33,552 bases of DNA from Acidobacteriota bacterium (GCA_021780215.1 JAJXZD010000207.1:1-33552); one strand, 5' to 3'. Counted from the stretch's first letter, positions 1 to 8,077 are shown. A program made the numbers and translations. The notes: generated from the sequence alone by a model not told the origin.

Positions 1-1
1 G

Positions 2-148
2 CCAGCTCAGCAGAAGTTTGTCGAGGCGGGCTCTGGTGATTATTCCGTGGTTCGCTATTCCCACGTAGTTCGCAACGCTTACATCCCGGATTCCAAGTTC
101 AAGCCGCACTGGCCCAAGGGCACCCAAAAAGTGAAGCCCCGAGGCTGA
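2..148 (+). CDS. C-terminal end of an unidentified protein (5' partial)
   Basis: An open frame enters from the left edge in frame 2 and ends at a TGA at 146-148, leaving 48 residues. The fragment has the segment SVVRYSHVV and a tail rich in Pro and Lys with PDSKF and HWPKGT. A C-terminal pattern of Asp, Phe and a Pro-Lys-Gly stretch occurs in some LolA-fold proteins, but the piece is too short to assign. It converges on the Ada gene with only 18 bases between the stops. That the frame is coding is inferred from its lack of stops and sensible composition. Confidence 0.5.
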   Translation, partial: PAQQKFVEAGSGDYSVVRYSHVVRNAYIPDSKFKPHWPKGTQKVKPRG

Positions 149-166
149 CCTGCTAAAGCACGTGTA

Positions 167-1351
167 CTAACGATTCTTCCGCAGACTCCTTGTCTTAACT
201 CCTGCGCTGGCCCGCGCGACCGCTTTCGATTCCCTATTCAATAGTGCGCGTTTCCGGGCCACCCCCCAGCGATATCCGGCAAGGCTTCCGTCTCTGCGCA
301 CCACGCGGTGGCACGGCACAACAACAGCGACAGGATTCGTCGCGCAAGCCCGCGCCACGGCCCGAACAGCCGAGGGGCGTCCAATGGATTGCGCGATCTG
401 GGCATACGTGCGCGTGGAGCCATACGGAATCCGCCGCAGTTCTTCCCAAACCCTACGCTGAAACGCGGTGGCGCGGACGTCCGCCGGCAGGTCAAAGCTG
501 GTGAGGTGTCCCCGCAGGTGGCGAACAATCTGCTCGACCCATTTCCTAAGCTCTCCCGCGCTTCCCCGGCCGGGACGGGCGGCCAGAAGTTCGGCTCTCG
601 GATACTCGCGCCGCAACTCGGCTTGCAGCGCGCGGTCCGTTTTGCCGAAATAGACAGCACTGATTCCGAATTGCGTCGCACCAACCAGAATCCTGCCCAG
701 GGGACAATCCGTGATCGCAAAGTGAATCTGCATCCCAGCTCCTCCTCTCCGGTATTCCCCCGGAGTCATGCCCAGATGGGGCCGGGCACGCTCATAGAGC
801 CGGCTGGAGGACCCGAATCCCGCCTCATAAAGAGCAGAGGTCACGTCACTTCCCTCCCGCAAGCTCAATTTCAAGCGGCGCATGCGCAGCTCGTCAGCAT
901 ATTGGCTCGGACTAATGCCCATTGCCCGGCGGAACGCGCGAGCAAGTTGATGAGAGCTCATTCCGGAAATTTTGGCGAGATCCATAAGAGTCAAATGTTC
1001 TCTCTCGCTCCTCTGCCAATCCGGCCCGCCCACGATTCCGGCGTCAATTGCCCGGCAAGCTCGCGCGACTGCCTCCAAACGAGGGTCTGGAGCGGAAGAC
1101 CCATCGGGATGGCATCGGCGGCACGGCTTGAAGCCGCTCCGTTCCGCGGCATCCGCACCCCGAAAAAAAACAACATTCTCACGAAGCGGCTTGCGGGATG
1201 GACACGATGGGCGGCAGTAGATCCCAGTTGACCGCACGGCATACACGAACGTTCCGTCGGCATCGCGTTCGCGCGCCGTCACGGCTCGCCAAAGTGATTT
1301 CCTCGCGCCCATTCCTTTGCTTCCCTTTCGCAATTCGCTGCTCGTTGCCAT
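167..1351 (-). CDS. ada: Bifunctional Ada: methylphosphotriester/O6-alkylguanine-DNA methyltransferase and AraC-type regulator
   Basis: Repairs methylated DNA by suicidal transfer of methyl groups to its own cysteines and, once methylated on the N-terminal cysteine, activates the adaptive response. All three Ada modules are visible. The N-terminal zinc domain has C46, C50, C77 and C80, with spacing identical to Cys38/42/69/72 of E. coli Ada. An AraC-type helix-turn-helix follows at about 115-200, and a C-terminal methyltransferase domain carries PCHRVV with acceptor C347. The length of 394 aa is slightly above the roughly 354 aa of E. coli. The frame stays open upstream to 1528, but that part does not resemble Ada. 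I chose ATG 1351; ATG 1312 (381 aa), with an AAGGGA-type ribosome site about 9 bases ahead, is equally plausible. No AlkB or AlkA gene lies next to it. Confidence 0.95.
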   Translation of the reverse strand: MATSSELRKGSKGMGARKSLWRAVTARERDADGTFVYAVRSTGIYCRPSCPSRKPLRENVVFFRGADAAERSGFKPCRRCHPDGSSAPDPRLEAVARACRAIDAGIVGGPDWQRSEREHLTLMDLAKISGMSSHQLARAFRRAMGISPSQYADELRMRRLKLSLREGSDVTSALYEAGFGSSSRLYERARPHLGMTPGEYRRGGAGMQIHFAITDCPLGRILVGATQFGISAVYFGKTDRALQAELRREYPRAELLAARPGRGSAGELRKWVEQIVRHLRGHLTSFDLPADVRATAFQRRVWEELRRIPYGSTRTYAQIAQSIGRPSAVRAVARACATNPVAVVVPCHRVVRRDGSLAGYRWGVARKRALLNRESKAVARASAGVKTRSLRKNR

Positions 1352-1544
1352 TTTCGCCCTGCCCCCGAATCCCTTTCCTCTCAGCCGTACAATATCGAAA
1401 TTCAATCGAAGGCGGTTATCCGGATTTCGCGGCCAAATTCCCGCTCGAAAGCCCTTCTTTTTGTAGGCATATGCGTCTTCCCCAGCGACGACCCGAGTGG
1501 CACCCGATGGGGTTACATCATACGGCACTCAGCTACTGCGGCCC

Positions 1545-1573
1545 TTGACGCACCTTATCTCTTCCCCCATATT
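1545..1573 (+). promoter_or_regulatory. Possible sigma70-type promoter for the PilZ gene
   Basis: TTGACG (1545-1550) and CATATT (1568-1573) are separated by 17 bases, about 50 bases upstream of the PilZ-protein start. The -10 match is only 4 of 6. The 271-base divergent gap 1352-1622 between ada and this gene holds no other feature I can support. Confidence 0.3.
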
Positions 1574-1622
1574 CGTAAGGCCCGGCCGGGGGCAACATGC
1601 GCCGGGGTTTGGGGGATGTGTC

Positions 1623-2120
1623 ATGGGGGCTGCTCCGCATAGGGATGGGCAGCAGGCTGCGATCGCGCCTCTGCATGAATTTGAACCGTATACACAAAGC
1701 GTTCCCGCAGTCTCGGGCAAGCCTGGTCCGCGCCGTTTCGACCGCGTTCCCACACATGCAGTCGGTGTAGCCGACGAGCGGCGTCGCTATCCGCGCGCCG
1801 TGCTGTCGCTTCCTCTTTGCCTGACGCGCATCGGCGAAACTCCCGAGCCCGTTCCTGTCTCTCTGGTAACCCGAAATATCAGCTCGAGCGGAGTCTATTT
1901 CCTCGCTCCGCGAGACATCGCGCCCGGGACGGCCATCGAAATGGAAGTGGCCCTTGTCGAACGGCCCCTGGGATTTGGCCGCGTTCAGATGTGCACCGCG
2001 GCTCACATCGTCCGCGCCGAGGATTGCGGCATGCCCGGCTGGCGCGGATACGCCGCAAGCTTCGACGACTTTGCCCTGAAACGCGACGACGTGATCCCCA
2101 TGCGCGCCCCTGTGCGGTAG
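1623..2120 (+). CDS. PilZ-domain protein
   Basis: Likely a c-di-GMP receptor or a PilZ-fold adaptor of 165 aa. Residues 1-50 are low-complexity and probably disordered. The PilZ domain starts at DERRRYPR, giving the RxxxR motif (R54, R58), followed by the N85-I-S-S-S-G90 match to the (D/N)xSxxG motif. Both c-di-GMP-binding signatures are therefore intact. The ATG at 1623 has GGGGGA six bases upstream; the open frame extends to 1497 but without such a site. The gene is alone on its strand between ada and the HAD gene, so its output pathway cannot be read from the neighbours. Function in motility or exopolysaccharide control is inference from the family. Confidence 0.85.
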   Translation: MGAAPHRDGQQAAIAPLHEFEPYTQSVPAVSGKPGPRRFDRVPTHAVGVADERRRYPRAVLSLPLCLTRIGETPEPVPVSLVTRNISSSGVYFLAPRDIAPGTAIEMEVALVERPLGFGRVQMCTAAHIVRAEDCGMPGWRGYAASFDDFALKRDDVIPMRAPVR

Positions 2121-2173
2121 CGGGCTGCGCTTTCTGCTGGCGACCGCCGCGCGCCCCTCTTCGTGCGTGCTTC

Positions 2174-2182
2174 TGATACAGT
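2174..2182 (+). promoter_or_regulatory. Possible extended -10 element of the HAD gene
   Basis: TGA followed by TACAGT (2177-2182) fits an extended -10 (TGn plus a 4 of 6 hexamer). It ends six bases before the GTG at 2189, so transcription would begin at or next to the start codon. No clear -35 and no ribosome site are visible. Confidence 0.25.
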
Positions 2183-2188
2183 TGTCTT

Positions 2189-2839
2189 GTGGCAAACGCT
2201 TCCCCTTTTTCTGCCCGCGCCGTCCTGCTCGATTGGGATGGGACTCTGCTCGATTCCTACCAGGCGGACCTCCGTGCCTATCTCGCCATGTTCCACGCAC
2301 TCGGAATCGCCTGGGGAGTCGAGGATCTGGAGCGGCACTATTGCCCGAATTGGTATGAGGTTTACCGGGCTGCGCGGCTCCCCCGCGCGAAATGGCCGCT
2401 GGCGGACCGGCTCTGGCGTGCCGCGTATCGCAAGCAGCGCCCCAAGCTGCTGCCGGGCGCGCGAAGTGTCGTACGCGCGCTGCGCAGCAGATACCGGCTG
2501 GCGATCGTCACCGGCGGCAGCCAGGATCGGGTGAGCGGGCAAATTCGCCGCTTCGGCCTGTCCGCCAGCTTTCCCACCTGCGTATTCAGCGAAGACACCC
2601 CGCGAAAGAAGCCCCATCCCGCGCCGCTTAGGCTGGCCCTGGAACGCCTCGGCGCCCGCCCCGAGGAGTGCGTTTACGTCGGCGACGCCGCCGAGGATAT
2701 CGAGATGGCGCGCCGCGCAGCGGTGAGACCAATCGGCGTCCTGGGCCCGTTCCCCACGGCCGAGCGCATCCGCGCAGCCCGGCCGGACCTGCTGCTCGAT
2801 TCCATCCGCGAGCTGCCACAACACCTCTGCATGGCCTAA
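2189..2839 (+). CDS. HAD-superfamily hydrolase, phosphoglycolate phosphatase-like
   Basis: A 216-aa cytosolic phosphatase of HAD subfamily I with all four motifs. Motif I is DWDGT, with nucleophile D15 and acid/base D17. Motif II is VTGGS. Motif III is the lysine of KKPHPAP, and motif IV is GDAAEDIEMA. The alpha-helical cap falls between motifs I and II (about 25-80), as in the Gph/PGMB group. The substrate cannot be told from sequence. The start is GTG at 2189 because motif I begins only 14 residues later; it has no Shine-Dalgarno sequence (see the -10 note). The TAA stop overlaps the stop codon of the convergent downstream gene by 3 bases. Confidence 0.88.
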   Translation: MANASPFSARAVLLDWDGTLLDSYQADLRAYLAMFHALGIAWGVEDLERHYCPNWYEVYRAARLPRAKWPLADRLWRAAYRKQRPKLLPGARSVVRALRSRYRLAIVTGGSQDRVSGQIRRFGLSASFPTCVFSEDTPRKKPHPAPLRLALERLGARPEECVYVGDAAEDIEMARRAAVRPIGVLGPFPTAERIRAARPDLLLDSIRELPQHLCMA

Positions 2840-3720
2840 TCGGCGAGAGGCGCCAAGCGGCTTCCGGCAGCCCCGGAGGTTCCGGCCGCCGGAGACGACG
2901 GGAGCTTGAAGTCAGTCGCGCGGATGATCAGGCGCAAGTGCACCTGACCGACGTCCTTGATGCTGATAATGTCCTCGGAGCTGGTGTAGGTGGGAAGCCA
3001 ATACTTCGATTGAAGATTTTCCCGGTACGTGTCGAACATCTTGAACGGCAACTGTTGCCCGCTGCCGGGAATTTCGCTCACAAACTTTCCGTAGCTCTCG
3101 ACGATGGCCAGGTCCTGGTCATCTACGTAGACGACCCCCTGAAACAATACCCGCTTGGTGCTGAGGAGCTTGGGCTTTACCTGAAACACATACGTATTCA
3201 ACTGGTCGAGCTTGTACTGCCCGGCGTAGAGAAAGTTGTAGTGGCCGATTTCCTCCGGGGTCAGGAAGAAGAGCGGCTGGTCGAGAATTGTGCGGACATC
3301 CTCCAGGGAAAAACTCGTGAATTTGAGGGTGGATTCCGGATTTTGCCCAACGCGCCAATAACGCTTGCCGTCCGGCTTCGTATACATCTCTCCGGAAACG
3401 CTGAATCTCCCGCCGCCCTTCATCAGCTCCTCGATGGAAACCGACTGGGAAAAGTCGTAGCTGTCGTACACCTTCCGGGCGATGTCCTCGTTCGCTGCAA
3501 ATTTCTGCACGATCTCGTTGGGTGGAATCGGCGGCGGGCCGGGATGCGGGACCGATGGTATCCGCTTGACTTCAAACTTGGGCGGAGGTGCCATCGGCCC
3601 CTCCTGCTGTCCGGTGGCCCACGGCACTGCAAAAGACACCAACGCAGCTGCAAGTGCCAGATTCCGTGCCAGCCGCCGAGGAGCCAATCTCATTTGCGCT
3701 GTAAGATGCGAAAGACGCAT
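2836..3720 (-). CDS. Secreted LolA-like (outer-membrane lipoprotein-sorting type) protein
   Basis: A 294-aa exported protein. A basic N-region and a hydrophobic segment (NLALAAALVSFAVPWA) followed by GQQ form a likely signal peptide, and a Pro-rich linker comes next. The remainder reads as beta strands of the LolA/LolB type: the segments with KPDGKRYWRVG and VVYVDDQDLAIVESYG and the end with DTYREN and YWLPTYTSSED resemble acidobacterial lipoprotein-sorting proteins. Role in carrying lipoprotein or lipid across the periplasm is inference. The start is uncertain: ATG at 3759, 3720 and 3693 are all in frame without a strong ribosome site, and 3720 or 3693 gives the most normal signal peptide. 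It is divergent from acyP, and its TAG stop lies inside the tail of the HAD gene. Confidence 0.7.
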   Translation of the reverse strand: MRLSHLTAQMRLAPRRLARNLALAAALVSFAVPWATGQQEGPMAPPPKFEVKRIPSVPHPGPPPIPPNEIVQKFAANEDIARKVYDSYDFSQSVSIEELMKGGGRFSVSGEMYTKPDGKRYWRVGQNPESTLKFTSFSLEDVRTILDQPLFFLTPEEIGHYNFLYAGQYKLDQLNTYVFQVKPKLLSTKRVLFQGVVYVDDQDLAIVESYGKFVSEIPGSGQQLPFKMFDTYRENLQSKYWLPTYTSSEDIISIKDVGQVHLRLIIRATDFKLPSSPAAGTSGAAGSRLAPLAD

Positions 3721-3834
3721 GAAGCGTTGAGCCAAGCCGCCGATAGCGGACCCCGCCATGATACACGACGCTTCCGTGGCGGGGGCAAGTCCACCCCGTT
3801 GGCCTTGGAATTTCTTCTGCTCCGGGCATGGCTC

Positions 3835-3843
3835 TGCTAAAAT
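3835..3843 (+). promoter_or_regulatory. Extended -10 promoter element for acyP-apt
   Basis: TGC followed by TAAAAT (3838-3843, 5 of 6) forms an extended -10 about 45 bases upstream of the acylphosphatase start. The -35 region is poor (TTCTGC at the 17-base spacing), as is common with extended -10 promoters. Confidence 0.4.
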
Positions 3844-3847
3844 TGCG

Positions 3848-3867
3848 CGCTTGCAAGCCGGCAAGCG
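3848..3867 (+). repeat. Inverted repeat at the predicted acyP transcription start
   Basis: Perfect 7-base arms CGCTTGC (3848-3854) and GCAAGCG (3861-3867) flank a 6-base spacer. The position, just downstream of the TAAAAT element, fits either an operator or a hairpin at the 5' end of the mRNA. Confidence 0.45.
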
Positions 3868-3887
3868 TGCGATCCGTGAACGGAAAG

Positions 3888-4169
3888 ATGAGCGCGAAGC
3901 GGTTCTATGTGAGCGGGGCCGTGCAGGGAGTGGGGTACCGCAACTTCGCGCAGCGGGCCGCGGGCCGGCTGGACATTGCCGGATACGCGAAAAATCTGCC
4001 CGACGGCCGCGTGGAAATCTACGCCGTGGGAACGGCCCAGTCCCTTGCCGCCCTGCGCAAGGAACTGGAACGCGGACCCTACGGCGCCGTCGTGGACGAT
4101 GTAGCGCAGGAGGAAGCATTGGTCGAGGAAAGATTCGCGCGCCGCTTTTCCATCGAATACGGCGCCTGA
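3888..4169 (+). CDS. acyP: Acylphosphatase
   Basis: Hydrolyses the carboxyl-phosphate bond of acyl phosphates. The 93-aa product is the usual single-domain length. The signature [13 protein letters not shown] carries the phosphate-binding R18, and [13 protein letters not shown] carries the catalytic N36, so both active-site residues are present. ATG 3888 is chosen because the conserved beta strand starts at residue 5; an in-frame ATG at 3828 would add a non-conserved basic stretch. GGAAAG sits immediately before the ATG. The gene is followed after 17 bases by apt and probably shares its transcript. Confidence 0.92.
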   Translation: MSAKRFYVSGAVQGVGYRNFAQRAAGRLDIAGYAKNLPDGRVEIYAVGTAQSLAALRKELERGPYGAVVDDVAQEEALVEERFARRFSIEYGA

Positions 4170-4186
4170 AGCGCACAGAGGAGAAC

Positions 4187-4708
4187 ATGGACGATCTGAA
4201 GCGGCTGATTCGTGAGATCCCGGACTATCCCAAGCCGGGCATCCTGTTCTATGACGTGACCACGCTCTTGAAGGACAGCAGCGGCTTCCATACGCTCGTG
4301 GACCGGCTGTGCGAGCACTATAACGGCAGGAAAGTGGATGTCGTCGCCGGTATCGAAGCGCGCGGATTTATCTTCGCGCCGGCCCTGGCCTATCGCCTTG
4401 GCGCAGGGTTCGTCCCGGTACGCAAGCCGAAGAAACTCCCCTGGAAGACTGCGGCGGTCACCTACCAGCTCGAGTACGGCACCGACACGCTTGAAATCCA
4501 CGAGGACGCCATCAGCCGCGGCCAGCACGTCCTGGTGTGCGACGATCTGCTCGCCACCGGCGGAACGGCTGCCGCCGCAACCACTCTGGTGCGTAAACTG
4601 GGCGGCGAAGTGATAGGCGCTGCATTCGCCGTCGAGCTGAATTTTCTGGGAGGGCGCGCGAAGCTGCCCGGCGTGGACGTCTTCTCGCTGCTGAAATACG
4701 AGAAATAG
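4187..4708 (+). CDS. apt: Adenine phosphoribosyltransferase
   Basis: Salvages adenine: adenine plus PRPP gives AMP plus pyrophosphate. The 173-aa length is typical. The N-terminal [18 protein letters not shown] and the EARGFIF segment are Apt hallmarks. The PRPP-binding loop is [14 protein letters not shown] (about 115-128). ATG 4187 has a strong GAGGAG ribosome site (4178-4183). The gene lies 17 bases behind acyP and converges on rlmB, with 11 bases between the stops. Its PRPP supply would come from the prs gene elsewhere in the window. Confidence 0.96.
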   Translation: MDDLKRLIREIPDYPKPGILFYDVTTLLKDSSGFHTLVDRLCEHYNGRKVDVVAGIEARGFIFAPALAYRLGAGFVPVRKPKKLPWKTAAVTYQLEYGTDTLEIHEDAISRGQHVLVCDDLLATGGTAAAATTLVRKLGGEVIGAAFAVELNFLGGRAKLPGVDVFSLLKYEK

Positions 4709-4719
4709 ACGGCCGAAGC

Positions 4720-5451
4720 TCAGGAATTTCCCGCCCGGCGCTGCCGGACAACTTCAAATAGCATGATGCCCGCGGCGACCGACACGTTGAGCGAGCGCAC
4801 CGGCCCGGTGGTCGGAATCGAAACCAGAAAATCGCAACGCTTCCGGATCAGCTCGTGCAATCCTTCGCCTTCCCCGCCGAGCACGATTCCCACCGGCCGC
4901 CGCAGATCCACCGCCGAGTAACTTTTCTCCGCGCGTTCGTCCATGCCGACCAGCCAGTAGCCTGATTCCTTCACCTGCTCGATGGCGCGGGCCAGATTCT
5001 TCACACGCGCCACCGGTAGATGCGCCAGCGCTCCCGCCGAGGCCCGTTCGACGGTGTCGCTCAGTCCCGCGGCGCGCCGTTCTGGGATGACCACGCCATG
5101 CGCTCCGGCCGCCAGTGCCGTCCGCACAATGGCCCCAAGATTCCGCGGGTCTTCGATGCTGTCCAGAAGCACCAACAATCCGCTCTCTCCGTGGCCCTGC
5201 AGGAGATCTTCCAACTCTGCGCCGGCCCTGGCGGCGGCCAGGGCAACAACTCCCTGATGATCGCGAGTCCCTGCGAGGCGGTCCAATTGCAGCCGGTCTT
5301 CAAAGCGGACAGGGATGCCGAGGGACTTTGCCAGGCGGACGATGGATTCGACGCGCTCGCCGCGCCGGCCACGCGCAAGCACAATCCGCTCCAGCGGCCG
5401 CTGCGCCGCCAGCGCCTCCTCCACCGCGTGAAATCCGGTTATCCAGTGCAT
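4720..5451 (-). CDS. rlmB: 23S rRNA 2'-O-methyltransferase, RlmB/TrmH family
   Basis: A SPOUT-class methyltransferase of 243 aa, expected to methylate the ribose of G2251 in 23S rRNA using S-adenosylmethionine. An N-terminal L30e-like RNA-binding domain occupies about 1-75 (WITGFHAVEEAL). The knotted catalytic domain has motif 1 with DPRNLGAIVRTA (N104, R110), motif 2 GIVLGGEGEG (E195) and motif 3 with SLNVSVAAGIMLFE. ATG 5451 is the natural start because the conserved domain begins at once; the frame is open further upstream through ispF. The gene is 19 bases behind ispF and is the last gene of the PIN-ispD-ispF-rlmB run. The exact target nucleotide is inferred from the family. Confidence 0.92.
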   Translation of the reverse strand: MHWITGFHAVEEALAAQRPLERIVLARGRRGERVESIVRLAKSLGIPVRFEDRLQLDRLAGTRDHQGVVALAAARAGAELEDLLQGHGESGLLVLLDSIEDPRNLGAIVRTALAAGAHGVVIPERRAAGLSDTVERASAGALAHLPVARVKNLARAIEQVKESGYWLVGMDERAEKSYSAVDLRRPVGIVLGGEGEGLHELIRKRCDFLVSIPTTGPVRSLNVSVAAGIMLFEVVRQRRAGNS

Positions 5452-5470
5452 GGAAAGGGCCGGCACCTGG

Positions 5471-5947
5471 TCAGTGCGAACGGACCGTGGCGATGGCATG
5501 GCACGCAATGGCCTCGCCTCGCCCGATCTCGCCGAGACCCTCGTTGGTTTTCGCCTTGAGGCTGATCTGCTCGGCGGCCACGCCAAGAGATTTGGCCAGC
5601 GCGGCACGCATCGCCGGGAAGTGCGGGCCCAGCTTGGGCCTTTCGCAGATAACGACCGCGTCGGCGTGGACGATGTGCAGGCGCCGGTCCTCGAGCAACT
5701 GGCGCGCGTGATCGAGAAAGAGAAGGCTCGAAACGCCCTTCCATCTCGGGTCGGTATCCGGAAAATGAGTGCCAATATCTCCTAGGCACGCCGTGCCAAG
5801 CAGCGCGTCGCACAGCGCATGGCTGAGAACGTCGCCATCGGAATGCCCGACCGACCCCTTTTCGAACGGGACCTCGATCCCGCCGATCATCAGCTTGCAA
5901 CCCTCCCGCAGACGGTGCAGATCGTAGCCGATTCCGGAGAAGGTCAT
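5471..5947 (-). CDS. ispF: 2-C-methyl-D-erythritol 2,4-cyclodiphosphate synthase
   Basis: Catalyses the fifth step of the non-mevalonate isoprenoid pathway: CDP-ME 2-phosphate becomes the cyclic diphosphate with release of CMP. The 158-aa length is standard. Metal ligands D9, H11 and H43 match Asp8, His10 and His42 of E. coli, and the HSDGD motif at 35-39 is intact. The C-terminal substrate-loop region KAKTNEGLGEIGRGE is also present. Its ATG overlaps the TGA of ispD (ATGA, 5944-5947), which implies translational coupling. Confidence 0.97.
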   Translation of the reverse strand: MTFSGIGYDLHRLREGCKLMIGGIEVPFEKGSVGHSDGDVLSHALCDALLGTACLGDIGTHFPDTDPRWKGVSSLLFLDHARQLLEDRRLHIVHADAVVICERPKLGPHFPAMRAALAKSLGVAAEQISLKAKTNEGLGEIGRGEAIACHAIATVRSH

Positions 5948-6660
5948 GGCGTACCGCGCTCCTGGGCGAGGTAGAAGCGTGCCAGGTCCATATCGGCTGG
6001 GCGCGTGATCTTCAGGTTGCGCTCCGAGCCGAGCACCACAAAGACATCGTGCCCCAGGCGCTCGACGAGCGCAGCTTCGTCCGACGCCGTGATGCCATCC
6101 TGCTGCGCCTTGCGGAAAGCCTCCCGCAAAAGAGCGCCGGAAAAGGCCTGTGGCGTCTGCGCCAGCACGATGCGCTCGCGCGGAATTGTGGCGGAAATCA
6201 GCGCGACGTCCTCCGGCAGGCTGGCGCGCTTCACTTCCTTCACTGTGTCAATTGCCGGAATCCCCAGGATGGCGGCTCCGCGGGCGCGCGCTTCGGCAAT
6301 CACCCGCTCGGTCTGCGCCCGGGTGACGAACGGACGGACGGCATCGTGCACCAGGATGATCTCAGCAGCCGGATCCGCCTGTGCCAGAGCGTTGGCCACG
6401 GATTCCTGGCGCGTATCTCCGCCGTGAACCACCCTCGCCGGACGCCCGAGCGCCGCTTTGGCGACCATTTCCTCGAGGAAAACCATGTCATCGGCGCGCG
6501 TGGAGATCAGGAATTCCGCAATCTCCGGGCAGGCTGCCAGACGCCGCAGCGTGAACACGATGAGCGGAACGCCGTCGAGCTCAAGGAACTGCTTCGGCTG
6601 GTCGGCGCCCATGCGCGTGCCCAGCCCGGCGGCCGGTACGATTGCTATGACGCGGCTCAT
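5944..6660 (-). CDS. ispD: 2-C-methyl-D-erythritol 4-phosphate cytidylyltransferase
   Basis: Joins MEP and CTP to give CDP-methylerythritol, the third step of the MEP pathway. The 238-aa protein opens with the glycosyltransferase-A-like nucleotide loop PAAGLGTRMGADQPKQF, where R16 and K23 correspond to the catalytic Arg20 and Lys27 of E. coli. VHDAVRPF, TPQAF and SDEAALVE are further family motifs. ATG 6660 is used; the open frame reaches a TTG at 6684 that adds nothing conserved. It is translationally coupled to ispF. ispE, the enzyme acting between them, lies 9 kb upstream in the same co-oriented block. Confidence 0.97.
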   Translation of the reverse strand: MSRVIAIVPAAGLGTRMGADQPKQFLELDGVPLIVFTLRRLAACPEIAEFLISTRADDMVFLEEMVAKAALGRPARVVHGGDTRQESVANALAQADPAAEIILVHDAVRPFVTRAQTERVIAEARARGAAILGIPAIDTVKEVKRASLPEDVALISATIPRERIVLAQTPQAFSGALLREAFRKAQQDGITASDEAALVERLGHDVFVVLGSERNLKITRPADMDLARFYLAQERGTP

Positions 6661-6723
6661 GAGAGGCCTGCCAGTGTAGCGCAACAGGAATGTGTGGTGC
6701 GAGTGCGGGAAGCCATCGGATTC

Positions 6724-7935
6724 TTAGGACCGGCCGGACTCAGGAAATGCCGGGCGGGGCTGTCGCTCGCTGGAGGAGCCTCCCGAGGGGCCACCATGGC
6801 TCTCCGCAGAAGCGGCGGGATGGCGCGGAGCCTGCTCGCCGCGCTCGTCGTAGCGGCCGAAGATCATTTTGCCCGCAGTGGTCTGGTGGACCGAGGTGAC
6901 AATAATGTCCACGGTCTTGTTGATCATCTTGCGGGCACCGTCCACCACCACCATCGTGCCGTCGTCGAGATACGCCACTCCCTGGTTGTATTCCTTCCCT
7001 TCTCGCAGGATGAACACACGCATCGCTTCACCGGGCAGCACCACGGGCTTCAGTGCGTTGGCGAGCTGGTTGACGTTCATGATTTCGATGCCCTGCAGAG
7101 TAGCCACCTTGTTGAGGTTGAAGTCGTTGGTCACCACCTTGGCGCTATACCGCTTGGCCATCTCAAGGAGCTTCATATCCACATCGGCCACTTGCGGAAA
7201 ATCATCTTCCGCAATCTGGACTTCCAGATGGGGCATCTTCTGGATGCGCTGGAGCACTTCCAGCCCGCGCCGCCCGCGCTGCCGCTTCAGCGGATCGGCC
7301 GAGTCGGCGACGACCTGCAATTCCCGCAGCACGAAGCGCGGGATGACGATCGTACCATCGAGGAACAGCGCTTCGGCGATGTCCGCGACCCGCCCGTCTA
7401 TAATCACGCTGGTGTCGAGCACTTTGACGGAGTGTCGCATGCTGCGCTCGCTCCCGAAAAGACCGCCTAGCGCTTGCAGATTGAGCATGTCTCCCTTGTT
7501 CGCCCCAAGCACCAAGCCGATATAGGCCATCACCAGAAAAATCGACAGGCTGAAGAACGACCGTGTGCTCTCCGGCATCGTCGTGTGCGTAAGGATCAGC
7601 GAAGTCAGATAGGCGCCCAGGATGCCGAGAATCGAACCCGCCGCCGCGCCTATCAGCCGGCGCAGGCTGGCCTTGCGCAGGCGCATTTCGAAAAGAATCA
7701 TAGCGAAAGCCAGACCAGCCACCGCTCCCAGTTCCTTCGAGAGGCTGAACGGACGGAAGTGAAATCCCGCCGCGCTGCACACCAGCGCGAAGATAAACCG
7801 AACGGCCAGCATGTCCCAGAACGTGCCAACGCGATCGGGCGTCGTTCGGGAGGAATAGGCAGCTACTTTGGCGTGTGCAACATCAGAACCGCCCCGGCCC
7901 GCCGAGCGCTCGGGGACGTTGGAGGTCCCTGCCAT
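6724..7935 (-). CDS. Membrane-anchored PIN/TRAM-domain protein (YacL family)
   Basis: A 403-aa putative membrane-bound RNase-like protein. Four hydrophobic segments (about 44-60, 67-84, 94-116 and 126-145) precede a PIN domain at about 170-290. Its acidic residues begin with D174 in KVLDTSVIIDGR and include the Asp in VVTNDFNLNKVA. A TRAM domain (about 300-365) includes NQGVAYLDDGTMVVVDGA. The C-terminal 40 residues are Ser-, Pro- and Gly-rich. ATG 7935 is chosen because AGGA lies seven bases ahead; a GTG two codons upstream is the alternative. In Bacillus, yacL also precedes ispD and ispF, so the association is conserved across phyla. The RNA target is unknown. Confidence 0.88.
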   Translation of the reverse strand: MAGTSNVPERSAGRGGSDVAHAKVAAYSSRTTPDRVGTFWDMLAVRFIFALVCSAAGFHFRPFSLSKELGAVAGLAFAMILFEMRLRKASLRRLIGAAAGSILGILGAYLTSLILTHTTMPESTRSFFSLSIFLVMAYIGLVLGANKGDMLNLQALGGLFGSERSMRHSVKVLDTSVIIDGRVADIAEALFLDGTIVIPRFVLRELQVVADSADPLKRQRGRRGLEVLQRIQKMPHLEVQIAEDDFPQVADVDMKLLEMAKRYSAKVVTNDFNLNKVATLQGIEIMNVNQLANALKPVVLPGEAMRVFILREGKEYNQGVAYLDDGTMVVVDGARKMINKTVDIIVTSVHQTTAGKMIFGRYDERGEQAPRHPAASAESHGGPSGGSSSERQPRPAFPESGRS

Positions 7936-8077
7936 GGTCACATCCTATGAACCGTATGAGGTATGAATACGCATGGGCCCGATGAATGGAATGCATAGGC
8001 ACTTCTCGCGGGTTCGTCCGGCCAACCGCTGCCGCCGTTCGGAACCGCGGGACACGCGTCATACTCCACTGAAAAGA

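Noticed and set aside
1352-1528. 59-residue upstream extension of the ada frame
   Set aside because: It does not resemble Ada; ATG 1351 or 1312 gives the family's normal N-terminus.
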